Counted from the first letter of the stretch, positions 18,518-26,937 are shown. The stretch is 28,438 nucleotides of DNA from CADEED01 sp039930985 (GCA_039930985.1 JBDTSV010000080.1:1-28438), one strand, 5' to 3'. Notes: generated by a model from the letters alone, not told the origin. Program-made: numbers and translations.

Positions 18518-19515
18518 GCCGCACCCGAATTCGAGGTTTCGCTGAACGGCCGTCCGCCGCGTCCGGCGAGCGCCGCATGTACCTCGCCGATGATCGACAA
18601 TGCGATCGACTCGGGGGTGCGGCCGCCGATGTCGAGGCCGACGGGCGCGCGCAACCGGCCGCGCAGCGCCTCGCCGTGCGCACCGAGATCGCCGAGGAGC
18701 TTTTCGCGCCGCGCGGCCGGCCCTAACAAGCCGACATAGGGCACGCGGCTGGCGGCAAGCGCGCGCAGGTAGTGCAGGTCCGAATCGAGATGATGGCTCA
18801 TGACGATGGCGGCGGCGAACCCGTCGAGCGCCACGGCGGCGGCGCACTCGGCGGGGTGTGCTTCGACCAGCGTGGTTGCCGGTGGAAAACGTTCCGGCCG
18901 CAGGTAGGCCGAACGATGCTCCACCACGGTGACGCGCCAGCCGAGAAAGGCGGCGAGGGTTGCCACCGGACACGCGTCGGGACCACCGCCTAACAACAAC
19001 AGGTGCGGTGGCGGCGTCACGGCGGTGATGAACAGCTCGACACCGGGCACGGCAGCCGATGCGTCGCCGATCGGGAACGCGAACCCGAGCGGAAACGCGG
19101 CGTCGGTGGTGGCGATCACGTAGGCAAAGCTTTGCGGGACGGCGGCACGAAAACTGGCGGCCATGGTGGCCAGCGGTTCCCAGCGCTGCTGCGCGGCGAC
19201 GCATGTCAGCAGGATGTCCATGGCGCCTTCGCAGCCGGCGCCGAGCCCGAACAGCTGGTCGGTGGTGCTGCGCAGGTCGTAACTCACCATGCGTCCCTTG
19301 CCGCTGGCGGCGACATCGCGCGCGCACTCCCGCAAGTCACCTTCGAGACAACCGCCGGACAGCAAGCCGGCGTATTCGCCATCGCTGGCGATCAACATCT
19401 GCGCCCCGGGCTTGGCGTACGTCGAGCCGCCGGTCCGCACGACCGTGGCGAGGACCAGAGGGTCATTGGCCGCTCGTGCGCGGTCGTACAGCGGGAGGAG
19501 GCGGTGCAGGGTCAT
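18505..19515 (-). CDS. xdhC: XdhC/CoxI family molybdenum-hydroxylase maturation factor
   Basis: XdhC binds the molybdenum cofactor, protects it during sulfuration and hands it to xanthine dehydrogenase-type enzymes. The 336-residue protein shows both family domains. The N-terminal XdhC/CoxI domain has VVRTGGSTYAKPGAQMLI and LLSGGCLEGDL, the latter with the characteristic Cys. The C-terminal Rossmann domain starts at HLLLLGGGPDACPVATLAAF and includes AAIVMSHHLDSD and LRAPVGLDIGGRTPESIALSI. ATG 19515 has no Shine-Dalgarno site but a TATATT box 10 nt upstream. A TauE/SafE permease follows with overlap. No xanthine dehydrogenase or CO dehydrogenase subunit is nearby, so the client enzyme must be encoded elsewhere. 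The MocA-like gene downstream belongs to the same process. Confidence 0.88.
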   Translation of the reverse strand: MTLHRLLPLYDRARAANDPLVLATVVRTGGSTYAKPGAQMLIASDGEYAGLLSGGCLEGDLRECARDVAASGKGRMVSYDLRSTTDQLFGLGAGCEGAMDILLTCVAAQQRWEPLATMAASFRAAVPQSFAYVIATTDAAFPLGFAFPIGDASAAVPGVELFITAVTPPPHLLLLGGGPDACPVATLAAFLGWRVTVVEHRSAYLRPERFPPATTLVEAHPAECAAAVALDGFAAAIVMSHHLDSDLHYLRALAASRVPYVGLLGPAARREKLLGDLGAHGEALRGRLRAPVGLDIGGRTPESIALSIIGEVHAALAGRGGRPFSETSNSGAAWKI

Positions 19516-19635
19516 GAAGGCGGGAAATATATGCCAGAACCCGATGCTCCCGCTTGCGCGTCGATGGGTCCAACCAGTAGATTTGCCGGGCTTTTTTTGC
19601 TCCTCCGACAGAAATTCCTAGGTCGTAAGTCTTCA
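19516..19635. promoter_or_regulatory. divergent xdhC-thrA regulatory gap
   Basis: This 120-nt gap must hold the start signals of both xdhC and the thr operon. A TATATT box for xdhC is at 19526-19531 on the minus strand. On the plus strand a T7 run (19587-19593) follows GCCGGGC but no stem precedes it, so it is not a terminator. In-frame ATGs at 19531 and 19564 could extend ThrA by 35 or 24 residues. The peptide they would encode is not Thr/Ile rich, so I see no thrL-type attenuator leader. No good sigma70 promoter for thrA is recognisable. Confidence 0.45.
19526..19531 (-). promoter_or_regulatory. -10-like box for xdhC
   Basis: TATATT on the minus strand lies 10 nt before the xdhC ATG at 19515. 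Initiation 6-8 nt downstream would leave a 5' leader of only a few bases. No matching -35 element was found at normal spacing. Confidence 0.35.
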
Positions 19636-22125
19636 ATGTCAGCCTCTGACCCCTCCGCCTGGGTCGTACATAAATTTGGCGGTTCTTCAGTCGCGGACGC
19701 CGAGTGTTTCCAGCGCGTCGCCAACATTCTTGAATCACTCCCGCCCGGCCGACTGGGCGTGGTGCTCTCGGCCTGTCGTGGCGTCACGGATGCACTGCTC
19801 GGACTGGTCGCGCGCGCCGAGGCGCAGGATGACGGCTGGCGTGGTGAGCTCGATGCGCTGCGCGCGCGCCACGACACCATCGCCGAAGCGCTGCTGGCCG
19901 CCGATGCACGCTCGCTCTACATGGCCGCCTTCGACCGCGACCGGCATGACGTCGAAGGCATTCTTCACACCGTGAAGCTCACGCGTTCGGCCGCGCAGAA
20001 TGTGCGCGACCTGATCGCCGGCTACGGCGAGATCTGGTCGACGAAACTGTTCCGCGAATTTTTTGCGGCGCGCGCCAAGCGGCCGGGCAACGTCAAATGG
20101 ATCGATGCCCGGCAGGCCGTGGTCGTGGAGTGGGGGCCACTGGGTCCGGCCGTTCTCTGGGACGAATCGCGCGCCAAACTGCAGGCGCTGGTCGGCCCGG
20201 ATTTCAACGGCACGCTCATCATCACCGGATTCATCGCCTCGAACCGCCAGGGTGTGCAGACCACGCTCGGCCGAAATGGCAGCGACTTCTCCGGCTCGAT
20301 ATTCGGGTCGCTGCTCGATGCCAAGGAAATCCAGATCTGGACCGACGTCGATGGCGTGCTGTCGGCCGATCCGCGCCGTGTGCCGGACGCTAAGGTCATC
20401 GATGCGCTGTCATACAACGAAGCCATGGAGCTCGCGTACTTTGGCGCCAAGGTGATCCACCCGCAGACCATGGCGCCGGCCGTGGCCAAGGGCATCCCGA
20501 TCTGGATCCGCAACACGTTCGCGCCGCAGAAGCCCGGTTCGCTGATCTGTGCCACGCCCAACTCCAAACTACCGGTCAAGGGCATCACCAGCATCGAGAA
20601 CATTGCGATGGTCAACGTCGAGGGCGCCGGCATGATCGGCGTACCCGGAACGGCGCATCGCCTGTTCGGCGCGCTGCGTGAAGAGGGCATCTCGGTCATC
20701 CTGATCTCGCAGGGCAGTTCGGAGCATTCGATCTGTTGCGCCATTCCGGGTGTCGAAGCCGGGCGCGCTGCCCGCGTGGTCGCCGCGGCATTCGATCGCG
20801 AGATCAAGGAAGGGCAGATCCAGAGCATCCAGGTCGACAAGGATCTGGCCATCCTCGCCGTGGTCGGTGACGGCATGGCAGGACTGCCCGGCATTTCGGG
20901 CCAGGTGTTCAACGCGCTGGGTTCGGCCGCGGTGAACGTGCACGCCATCGCGCAAGGCGCCTCGGAAAGAAACATCTCCGTCGTCGTCGACCAGAAAGAC
21001 GCCACCCGCGCGCTGCGCGCCGTGCATTCCGGCTTCTACCTGTCGCCGCATACCATCTCGATCGGCCTGATCGGGCCGGGCGCCGTCGGCCGCGTGCTGC
21101 TCGAGCAGATCGCCGCCGAGAGCGAGCGCCTGCGTGACGAATTCAAGCTCGACCTTCGCCTGCGCGGCATCATGACCAGCAAGAAAATGCTGCTGGCGGA
21201 ACAGGGCATCGCCATCGATGGCTGGAAGGCCGCGCTCGAAGCCAGCAATACACCAGCCGACATAGCAGCTTTCGTCGAGCACCTGCATGTCGATCATCTG
21301 CCGCACACCGTCATCATCGACTGCACCGCCGATGAGAGCGTCGCCAAGCACTACGCCGAGTGGCTCAGGGCCGGCATTCACGTGGTGACGCCCAACAAGA
21401 AGGCCAACAGCGGGCCGCTGGCTTTCTATGATTCGCTCAAGGAAGCGCGCCGCGTGGGCGGCTCGTCCTATCTGTATGAGGCGACGGTGGGCGCGGGCCT
21501 GCCGGTGATTCAGACGCTGCGCGACCTGCGCGAGACCGGCGACAAGATTTCGAGCGTCGAGGGCATCTTCTCCGGCACGCTCGCCTATCTATTCAACGTG
21601 TACGACGGCACGACGCCGTTCTCGCAGATCGTCAGGGACGCCAAGGCCAAGGGCTACACCGAACCGGATCCGCGCGACGACCTGTCGGGCACGGACTTCG
21701 TGCGCAAGGTCATCATTCTCGGCCGCGAGATGGGCCTGCGGCTCGAGATGAAGGACGTCAAGGTCGAAAGTCTGATTCCGGCGGGGCTCGAGAAGGGCAG
21801 CATCGACGACTTCCTGAATGGCTTGCCGAAGTACGACGGTGAGATGAAGAAGCGCTTCGACGAAGCTGCGTCGCGCGGCAAAGTGCTGCGCTACATGGGC
21901 CGGCTCACCGCGGATGGCAATGCCACCGTGGGCGTGGCCGAACTCGACCAGTCGCACGCGTTCGCGAATATCGCGCTCACCGACAACGTGGTGCGTTACG
22001 CCACGGCTCGTTACAACAGCAATCCGCTGATCGTGCAGGGCCCGGGTGCGGGACCGGATGTCACGGCCGCGGGCGTGTTCGCCGACCTGCTGCGGGTGTG
22101 CAGTTACCTCGGGGCGCACCTGTGA
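19636..22125 (+). CDS. thrA: bifunctional aspartokinase / homoserine dehydrogenase
   Basis: The N-terminal kinase phosphorylates aspartate and the C-terminal dehydrogenase reduces aspartate semialdehyde to homoserine, the first and third steps toward threonine. The 829 residues match E. coli ThrA (820). The kinase domain starts with VHKFGGSSVAD (K13) and contains RNGSDFSGSIFGSLLDA and WTDVDGVLSADPR. ACT-type regulatory modules occupy about 315-465 (VEGAGMIGVPGTAHRLF, VVGDGMAGLPGISGQVF), the site where threonine feedback is expected. The dehydrogenase begins at the GxGxxG of LIGPGAVGRVLLEQ near residue 478, with VVTPNKKANSG and SSVEGIFSGTLAYLFN further on. ATG 19636 is chosen because FGGSSV lies close to it; its ribosome site (AGGT, 12 nt away) is weak. 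The stop overlaps thrB by GTGA. Confidence 0.96.
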   Translation: MSASDPSAWVVHKFGGSSVADAECFQRVANILESLPPGRLGVVLSACRGVTDALLGLVARAEAQDDGWRGELDALRARHDTIAEALLAADARSLYMAAFDRDRHDVEGILHTVKLTRSAAQNVRDLIAGYGEIWSTKLFREFFAARAKRPGNVKWIDARQAVVVEWGPLGPAVLWDESRAKLQALVGPDFNGTLIITGFIASNRQGVQTTLGRNGSDFSGSIFGSLLDAKEIQIWTDVDGVLSADPRRVPDAKVIDALSYNEAMELAYFGAKVIHPQTMAPAVAKGIPIWIRNTFAPQKPGSLICATPNSKLPVKGITSIENIAMVNVEGAGMIGVPGTAHRLFGALREEGISVILISQGSSEHSICCAIPGVEAGRAARVVAAAFDREIKEGQIQSIQVDKDLAILAVVGDGMAGLPGISGQVFNALGSAAVNVHAIAQGASERNISVVVDQKDATRALRAVHSGFYLSPHTISIGLIGPGAVGRVLLEQIAAESERLRDEFKLDLRLRGIMTSKKMLLAEQGIAIDGWKAALEASNTPADIAAFVEHLHVDHLPHTVIIDCTADESVAKHYAEWLRAGIHVVTPNKKANSGPLAFYDSLKEARRVGGSSYLYEATVGAGLPVIQTLRDLRETGDKISSVEGIFSGTLAYLFNVYDGTTPFSQIVRDAKAKGYTEPDPRDDLSGTDFVRKVIILGREMGLRLEMKDVKVESLIPAGLEKGSIDDFLNGLPKYDGEMKKRFDEAASRGKVLRYMGRLTADGNATVGVAELDQSHAFANIALTDNVVRYATARYNSNPLIVQGPGAGPDVTAAGVFADLLRVCSYLGAHL

Positions 22126-23054
22126 AGACGAAAGTCACCGCATTCGCGCCGGCCTCGGCGGCGAATGTCGCCATTGGTTTCGACATTCTCGGCTTCTCGG
22201 TCGATGTGCTCGGCGACAAGGTCACGGTCGCGCGCACCGACAAGCCGGGCGTGGTCATTTCCGGATCCACAGGCGTCGTCAAGGACATTCCGCGCGATCC
22301 GGAACGCAACACCGCGGGCCGTGCCTTGTTAGCCATGCAGGAAGTTCTCAAGCCGAGTTTCGGTTTCGACGTTTTCATCGACAAAGGCATTCCGCTCGGC
22401 AGCGGGCTCGGTGGGTCGGCGGCGTCGGCAGTGGCGGCCGTGGTCGCGGCCAACGCGTTGCTCGACCAGCCGCTGTCCAAGCTCGAACTGCTGCAGTTCG
22501 CCATGCAGGGAGAAAAGGTCTCGAGCGGCTCCCTGCACGTCGACAATATTTCCCCGAGCCTCTTTGGCGGTCTCGTGCTCACCGTGGGCATCGACAATCC
22601 GCGCGTGAAACAGATTCCGGTGCCGGAAAGCATCCGCGCCGTGCTGGTGCATCCGCACCTGTTTCTCTCGACGAAGCAGGCCCGCGGAATTCTCAAACGC
22701 GAAGTCGCCATGTCCGACTTCATCTGGCAGACGGCGAATCTGGCCGGCTTCATCTCGGGGTGCTACACCAACGATCTCGACATGATCCGCGCCTCGTTCG
22801 AGGACGTGGTCATCGAGAAGCAGCGTTCGCAACTCATTCCCGGGTTCGATGCGGTGCGCAACGGCGCGATCGCCGCCGGTGCTCTCGGGTGCACGATTTC
22901 CGGCGCGGGTCCGACCATGTTCGCCTGGGCGCTCGAACCGGATGCCGAGAAGGTGCGAACGGCGATGGTGGCCGCGTTCGGCGCAGCGAACATGAAGGTG
23001 GATCACTGGGTCGTGCCCATCCGGACCTCTGGCGCCCACGTGCTGCCGGGCTGA
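22122..23054 (+). CDS. thrB: homoserine kinase
   Basis: ThrB phosphorylates homoserine with ATP, feeding ThrC. It is a GHMP kinase of 310 residues, the same length as E. coli ThrB. The substrate-binding N-terminus APASAANVAIGFDILGFSVD and the ATP loop PLGSGLGGSAASAVA are clear, and the C-terminal GALGCTISGAGPTMFA motif closes the active site. GTG 22122 overlaps the thrA stop as GTGA and has a GGGGCG tract just upstream. A longer frame beginning at 22098 would extend into thrA and add residues absent from the family. The gene ends 2 nt before thrC. Confidence 0.96.
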   Translation: MKTKVTAFAPASAANVAIGFDILGFSVDVLGDKVTVARTDKPGVVISGSTGVVKDIPRDPERNTAGRALLAMQEVLKPSFGFDVFIDKGIPLGSGLGGSAASAVAAVVAANALLDQPLSKLELLQFAMQGEKVSSGSLHVDNISPSLFGGLVLTVGIDNPRVKQIPVPESIRAVLVHPHLFLSTKQARGILKREVAMSDFIWQTANLAGFISGCYTNDLDMIRASFEDVVIEKQRSQLIPGFDAVRNGAIAAGALGCTISGAGPTMFAWALEPDAEKVRTAMVAAFGAANMKVDHWVVPIRTSGAHVLPG

Positions 23055-23056
23055 AC

Positions 23057-24373
23057 GTGAAGTACATCAGTACGCGCGGAACGTCTCCTGCGATTGGCTT
23101 TGGCGCCGCCCTGGCCCAGGGCCTCGCTCCCGACGGCGGCCTGTACGTGCCCGAAGCGTGGCCGAGCATTCCGCTGACCGCATTCGATGGTGCGGTCGGC
23201 CTTCCCGAAATTGCGGAAATCATGCTTCGCCCGTTCGTCGAGGGCGACGCGATCGCAAGCTCGATCGGCGCGGTGGTGCGCGACGCGTTCAACTTCCCGG
23301 CACCGCTGGTTCCCGTGGCCCACGACGGCAAGCTCTCGGTGCTCGAGCTGTTTCACGGGCCGACCGCGGCCTTCAAGGATTTCGGCGCACGTTTTCTCGC
23401 GGCTACGCTCGCCAGAATTCGCCCCGCGAACAGCGTCAGGCCGCTCAACATCCTGGTGGCCACGTCCGGCGACACCGGCGGCGCGGTGGCCGCGGCTTTT
23501 CATCGCCGCCCGGGCATCGTGGTGTCGGTGCTGTTCCCCAAAGGCCTGGTGTCGCCGACGCAGGAGCGCCAGCTCACCTGCTGGGGCGACAACGTGCATT
23601 CGTACCGGGTCAGCGGCAGTTTTGATGACTGCCAGCGCCTGGTCAAAGAAGCTTTCGTCGACGCGACTCTGAAGCAACGCTTCGAATTGTCGAGCGCGAA
23701 CTCCATCAATCTCGGGCGCCTGCTGCCGCAGGCCGTCTATTACGCCGCGACCAGCCTCGCCGTGTATCGCGCGCACGGTGTTGCGCCTAACTTCCTGATC
23801 CCGGGCGGCAACCTCGGCAATTCCGTGGCCTGCGTGTGGGCAAGAAAGATCGGGCTGCCGATCGGGCGCATCGTGCTCGCGCACAATGCCAATCGCGCCG
23901 TGCCGGATTTCCTGCGTAGCGGGGACTGGCAGCCGCGCCCCAGTATTCCGACGCTGGCCTCGGCCATGGACGTAGGCGCGCCTAGCAACATGGAGCGGCT
24001 GCGCGCACTGTTTCCGGACATCGATGCGGTGCGGGCTGCGGTCCGTGCCGAGAGCGTCAGCGACGCGGAGATCCGGGCGCGAATTACCAATGATTTCAGG
24101 CAGTACGGGAAAACCTGGTGTCCGCACACGGCGACCGCCGCGGAAGTCTATGCGCGACTTCCCGAATCCGAGCGCGCGGCGGCACGTTGGGTGCTGGTTT
24201 CGACCGCGCACCCGGCCAAATTTGCAGAAATCGTCGAACCGCTCACTGGGCAAAGAATCGAAATTCCGCAGAGCCTTGCTAAACTCCTCTCGCGCCCCGT
24301 GTCCTGTGTAGATCTTCCGCCGACGCTCGCTGCATTGGCCGGGAAGTTGGGAACCGTCGAATCGAAAACATGA
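23057..24373 (+). CDS. thrC: threonine synthase
   Basis: ThrC converts O-phosphohomoserine to threonine with PLP. The 438-residue protein is of the E. coli type (428 residues). It begins with VKYISTRGTSPAIGFGAALAQG and has the PLP lysine K107 in GPTAAFKDFGARF, the same residue number as in E. coli. ILVATSGDTGGAVAAAF and IPGGNLGNSVA form the phosphate-binding loops. GTG 23057 follows the thrB stop by 2 nt; the frame further upstream is a shadow of thrB. The stop overlaps the next gene by ATGA. With thrA and thrB it completes the homoserine-to-threonine branch in one operon. Confidence 0.96.
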   Translation: MKYISTRGTSPAIGFGAALAQGLAPDGGLYVPEAWPSIPLTAFDGAVGLPEIAEIMLRPFVEGDAIASSIGAVVRDAFNFPAPLVPVAHDGKLSVLELFHGPTAAFKDFGARFLAATLARIRPANSVRPLNILVATSGDTGGAVAAAFHRRPGIVVSVLFPKGLVSPTQERQLTCWGDNVHSYRVSGSFDDCQRLVKEAFVDATLKQRFELSSANSINLGRLLPQAVYYAATSLAVYRAHGVAPNFLIPGGNLGNSVACVWARKIGLPIGRIVLAHNANRAVPDFLRSGDWQPRPSIPTLASAMDVGAPSNMERLRALFPDIDAVRAAVRAESVSDAEIRARITNDFRQYGKTWCPHTATAAEVYARLPESERAAARWVLVSTAHPAKFAEIVEPLTGQRIEIPQSLAKLLSRPVSCVDLPPTLAALAGKLGTVESKT

Positions 24374-24990
24374 ACCCGCCTTTCGGACTCACACAAGTTC
24401 AGTTCGTCTTGATCATCGTCGGTGCGGTGGCGGTGGCGCTGCTTGCATTTTTCGGCGGTCGGACCTGGGTCTTACGCCGCCGCGATGCGCGCCGCGTGGC
24501 GCGCGTCACCGCCGGTTCCGCCGACTTCCTGCGCAACGTGCTGGTGCCGGATGGCAATGGCGGCGACTACCACCTCGACTTCGTGCTGCTCACGAGCCGT
24601 GGTGTGGTCATCATCGACATGCGCGACTTTTTTGGCATCGTGTTCGGCGGCGACCAGATGACGGCATGGACGCTCATGAGCGGACCGAGCCGTACCACTT
24701 TCGTGAATCCCCAGGCCGGTCTCTATGACCGCATCGCCAGCGTCAAAGCGGTGATTCAGGACCCCGAGACCCCGGTCGAGGGGCGCGTCGTGTTCACCCG
24801 GAGGGCAAAATTCCCCAAGGGACTGCCGCGCTTCACGGTGATGCTGGAGTCCGTCGCCGCGGAATTTCCCAAGCTCGGCGCGGCCGAGCTCGATATCGCC
24901 GTGTCGAAGTACCGCACCGGCTGGGCAAGGCTCAAGGAAGCGGCGAAACCCAGCCCGCACTTTCGCTCCAATCCGATCGCGGTGGCCTAG
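24370..24990 (+). CDS. membrane-anchored NERD-like protein
   Basis: A 206-residue protein with one N-terminal helix (about 10-29, VQFVLIIVGAVAVALLAFF), then Arg-rich residues, then a region like the NERD (nuclease-related) domain at about 45-115. NERD proteins share the core of PD-(D/E)xK nucleases. Here D70 (HLDFVLL) is followed 13 residues later by D83 in VVIIDMRDFFG and W100 in MTAWT. The usual E-x-K is therefore D83-x-R85, so cleavage activity is doubtful. The C-terminal part includes VVFTRRAKFPKGLP. ATG 24370 overlaps thrC by ATGA, giving coupling to the thr operon, though no threonine-related function is evident. It shares its stop tetramer CTAG with tatD. Confidence 0.7.
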   Translation: MNPPFGLTQVQFVLIIVGAVAVALLAFFGGRTWVLRRRDARRVARVTAGSADFLRNVLVPDGNGGDYHLDFVLLTSRGVVIIDMRDFFGIVFGGDQMTAWTLMSGPSRTTFVNPQAGLYDRIASVKAVIQDPETPVEGRVVFTRRAKFPKGLPRFTVMLESVAAEFPKLGAAELDIAVSKYRTGWARLKEAAKPSPHFRSNPIAVA

Positions 24991-25769
24991 GGAATCCCGA
25001 ACAGCCTGCGTGCGTTGGCGGTCGACGCCGCCGCGACTGACTCCACCGACTCGCCGCGCGCCGTGGCAATGGCGCGTACCACGTATGGCAGATATGCGGG
25101 CTCATTGCGTCTGGTTTTGGGTGCGGGCTTGATGTCCCGCGGCATCAGGTAGGGCGCGTCGGTTTCGATGAGCAGCCGATCGGCAGTAATTCCCTTCACC
25201 ACCTCGCGCAAGTGCAGGCCGCGACGCTCGTCGTTGATCCAGCCGGTGATGCCGATATACAGCCCGAGCTCGAGATAGTCGTCGCGCTCCTTCTCGCCGG
25301 CCGTGAAGCAATGCGCCACACCGCGAGTCACGCGATGTTCGCGCAGGCTCGCGATGAAGTCGTCGTGCGCGTCGCGTTGATGCAGGAACACCGGCTTGTC
25401 CGTGGTGGCGGCGAGCTCGAGCTGCCAGGAAAACGCCCGGCGCTGCAAATCGCGCGGCGACAGGTCGCGAAAGTAGTCGAGCCCGCATTCGCCGACCGCG
25501 ACCACGCGCGCATCGCGGGCCAGTTCCTGTAGAGCGGGCAGGGTGTCAGCCGTCAGATCCACCGCGTGGTGGGGATGAACACCAGCCGTGGCGAACAGCA
25601 CGCCCGGATGCGACTGCGAGAGCGCAATCGCCTTGCGAATGCTGGCCTCGCTCGAGCCGGTGACCACCATCTGCGCCACGCCGGCATGCGTTGCGCGCTG
25701 GATGACGGCGTCGCGGTCGGCGTCAAAGCTGTCGTGCGCGAGATTCGCACCGATGTCGATCAGTTCCAT
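24987..25769 (-). CDS. tatD: TatD-type metal-dependent hydrolase
   Basis: TatD is a TIM-barrel metal-dependent hydrolase with Mg-dependent 3'-5' exonuclease activity on DNA and RNA. The 260 residues match E. coli TatD. Like that protein, and unlike YcfH or YjjV, its first strand reads IDIGANLAHDSF, without the HxH metal motif. Other metal and active-site residues are present: AGVHPH, VGECGLD, FLHQRDA, AHCFTAG and IETDAPYLMPRD. ATG 25769 is used. The stop overlaps the convergent NERD-like gene at the palindrome CTAG (24987-24990). The acyltransferase gene upstream ends 4 nt before the start, so the two are probably co-transcribed. No tatABC genes are in view. Confidence 0.92.
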   Translation of the reverse strand: MELIDIGANLAHDSFDADRDAVIQRATHAGVAQMVVTGSSEASIRKAIALSQSHPGVLFATAGVHPHHAVDLTADTLPALQELARDARVVAVGECGLDYFRDLSPRDLQRRAFSWQLELAATTDKPVFLHQRDAHDDFIASLREHRVTRGVAHCFTAGEKERDDYLELGLYIGITGWINDERRGLHLREVVKGITADRLLIETDAPYLMPRDIKPAPKTRRNEPAYLPYVVRAIATARGESVESVAAASTANARRLFGIP

Positions 25770-25773
25770 GAGG

Positions 25774-26937
25774 CTACAGTTTCAGGATCCAGCGCTGCCG
25801 GTGGCACACCAGCAGCACCGCAAAGAGGAAGGCCAGCCCGCACAACCCAAACGCCAGCGAGGCCGCATTGGGCGCAAGCCACTGCCCGAACCACAACTGA
25901 CCGGCGTTGCGCAGCGACAGCGGCGCGATGGGATCACCAATCCAGTTGTAGTCGACAAACGGTGCCATCAGGAAACAGAGGATGTACGCCAGCAGCGGGT
26001 TCTCGCCGAAGATGCGCGCCGGGTAAAGCGCCGGGCTCACGCCCGGAAGCCGCGACACCGGCATGAGGATTCCGAGTGCCACGAGGCAGAATCCACCACT
26101 GAACAGCGCGAACGTATTGGTCCAGAGGTTCTTGACGATCGGGCAGATTTCTTGCAGCAGCAGCGCGGCGAGCATCATGACCGCGCCGGCGACGATGGCG
26201 GTGATCGCCGGGGGGGCCAAACTACCGCGCGCGTGCGCGAGGCCGGCGATCGCGCCGAGTAGTACGTTGAAGCAGGCGGGCCAGGTCGAGAGAATTCCTT
26301 CGGGGTCGAATACGACCTTGCCGTCCACCGGCCAGTACGGAAAGAAATGATTCACGCCGATCACGGCGCGGTCGATGACCGACGGCCAGCTGCCGACCGC
26401 GTCGAAGCGCTGTGCACCGAACCCTGGAACCGGTACGTAGTAGAGCAGCAGCCAGTAGCTCACCAGCACGAATGCCGCGGCGCCGGCGATGAGCATCGGA
26501 CGAAGCGCCAGCACGCCCAAGGCCTGGGTGCGCGCCGTGAGCAGCATGAATGCGCCAACCAGTCCGTAGCACAGGCCGATGCGTTGCAGAACGCCGGGGA
26601 TGCGGACATGTTCGAAGTCGAAATTGGGATACAGGTTAAGAAAGAAGCCAATGGCAATCAGCATCAGGCTGCGCCACAGCACATGACCCAGCAGTTGCTG
26701 TTTCGAGGCGCCCTTTTCCGAGCGTCGCCGCAGCGACAGCGGCATGGCGACGCCGATGCAGAACAGGAACGCCGGCGCCACCATGTCGATGAGCGTCCCG
26801 CCGTCCCACTTCGCGTGCACCAGCCATGGGTAGTTGAACTCCCAGGAGCCCGGACTCAGGTTGAGCAGCATCAGCATGATGGTGAGGCCGCGCAGAACAT
26901 CGAGCGCATCCCAGCGATTGCTCATCAACTTGGTCAC
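25774..26937 (-). CDS. NagX/HGSNAT-like membrane acyltransferase (DUF5009)
   Basis: An integral membrane protein of 387 residues with about ten hydrophobic helices, related to bacterial NagX and to the lysosomal heparan-alpha-glucosaminide N-acetyltransferase. The family signature is at the N-terminus: RWDALDVLRGLTIMLMLL followed by a PGSWEF motif, then LIDMVAPAFLFCIGVAMPLSL and RIPGVLQRIGLCYGL. The family moves acyl groups across the inner membrane onto sugars, often amino sugars; no substrate can be named here. The start is ATG 26937; ATG 26925 (MSNRWDAL) is an alternative. tatD follows after 4 nt. No chitin or N-acetylglucosamine genes are adjacent. Confidence 0.83.
   Translation of the reverse strand: MTKLMSNRWDALDVLRGLTIMLMLLNLSPGSWEFNYPWLVHAKWDGGTLIDMVAPAFLFCIGVAMPLSLRRRSEKGASKQQLLGHVLWRSLMLIAIGFFLNLYPNFDFEHVRIPGVLQRIGLCYGLVGAFMLLTARTQALGVLALRPMLIAGAAAFVLVSYWLLLYYVPVPGFGAQRFDAVGSWPSVIDRAVIGVNHFFPYWPVDGKVVFDPEGILSTWPACFNVLLGAIAGLAHARGSLAPPAITAIVAGAVMMLAALLLQEICPIVKNLWTNTFALFSGGFCLVALGILMPVSRLPGVSPALYPARIFGENPLLAYILCFLMAPFVDYNWIGDPIAPLSLRNAGQLWFGQWLAPNAASLAFGLCGLAFLFAVLLVCHRQRWILKL

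Noticed and set aside
18518..19327. N-terminal extension of the TauE/SafE frame
   Set aside because: This stretch is an alternative frame of xdhC, Arg-rich and without membrane segments; the permease starts with its first helix at about 18517.
19587..19593. T7 run upstream of thrA as an intrinsic terminator or thr attenuator
   Set aside because: No stem-loop precedes it on the plus strand, and no leader peptide with Thr or Ile runs is encoded.
19003..19635. N-terminal extension of ThrA to 19003
   Set aside because: It lies antisense to xdhC; the kinase signature starts a few residues after ATG 19636. A short extension from 19531 or 19564 is kept as a possibility.
22046..23056. N-terminal extension of ThrC over thrB
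   Set aside because: The residues are a frame-shifted reading of thrB; ThrC similarity starts exactly at GTG 23057.
24987..25769. Missing HxH motif in TatD as a sign of inactivation
   Set aside because: As I recall it, E. coli TatD also lacks the N-terminal HxH, and the other metal ligands are present, so this is normal for the true TatD branch.
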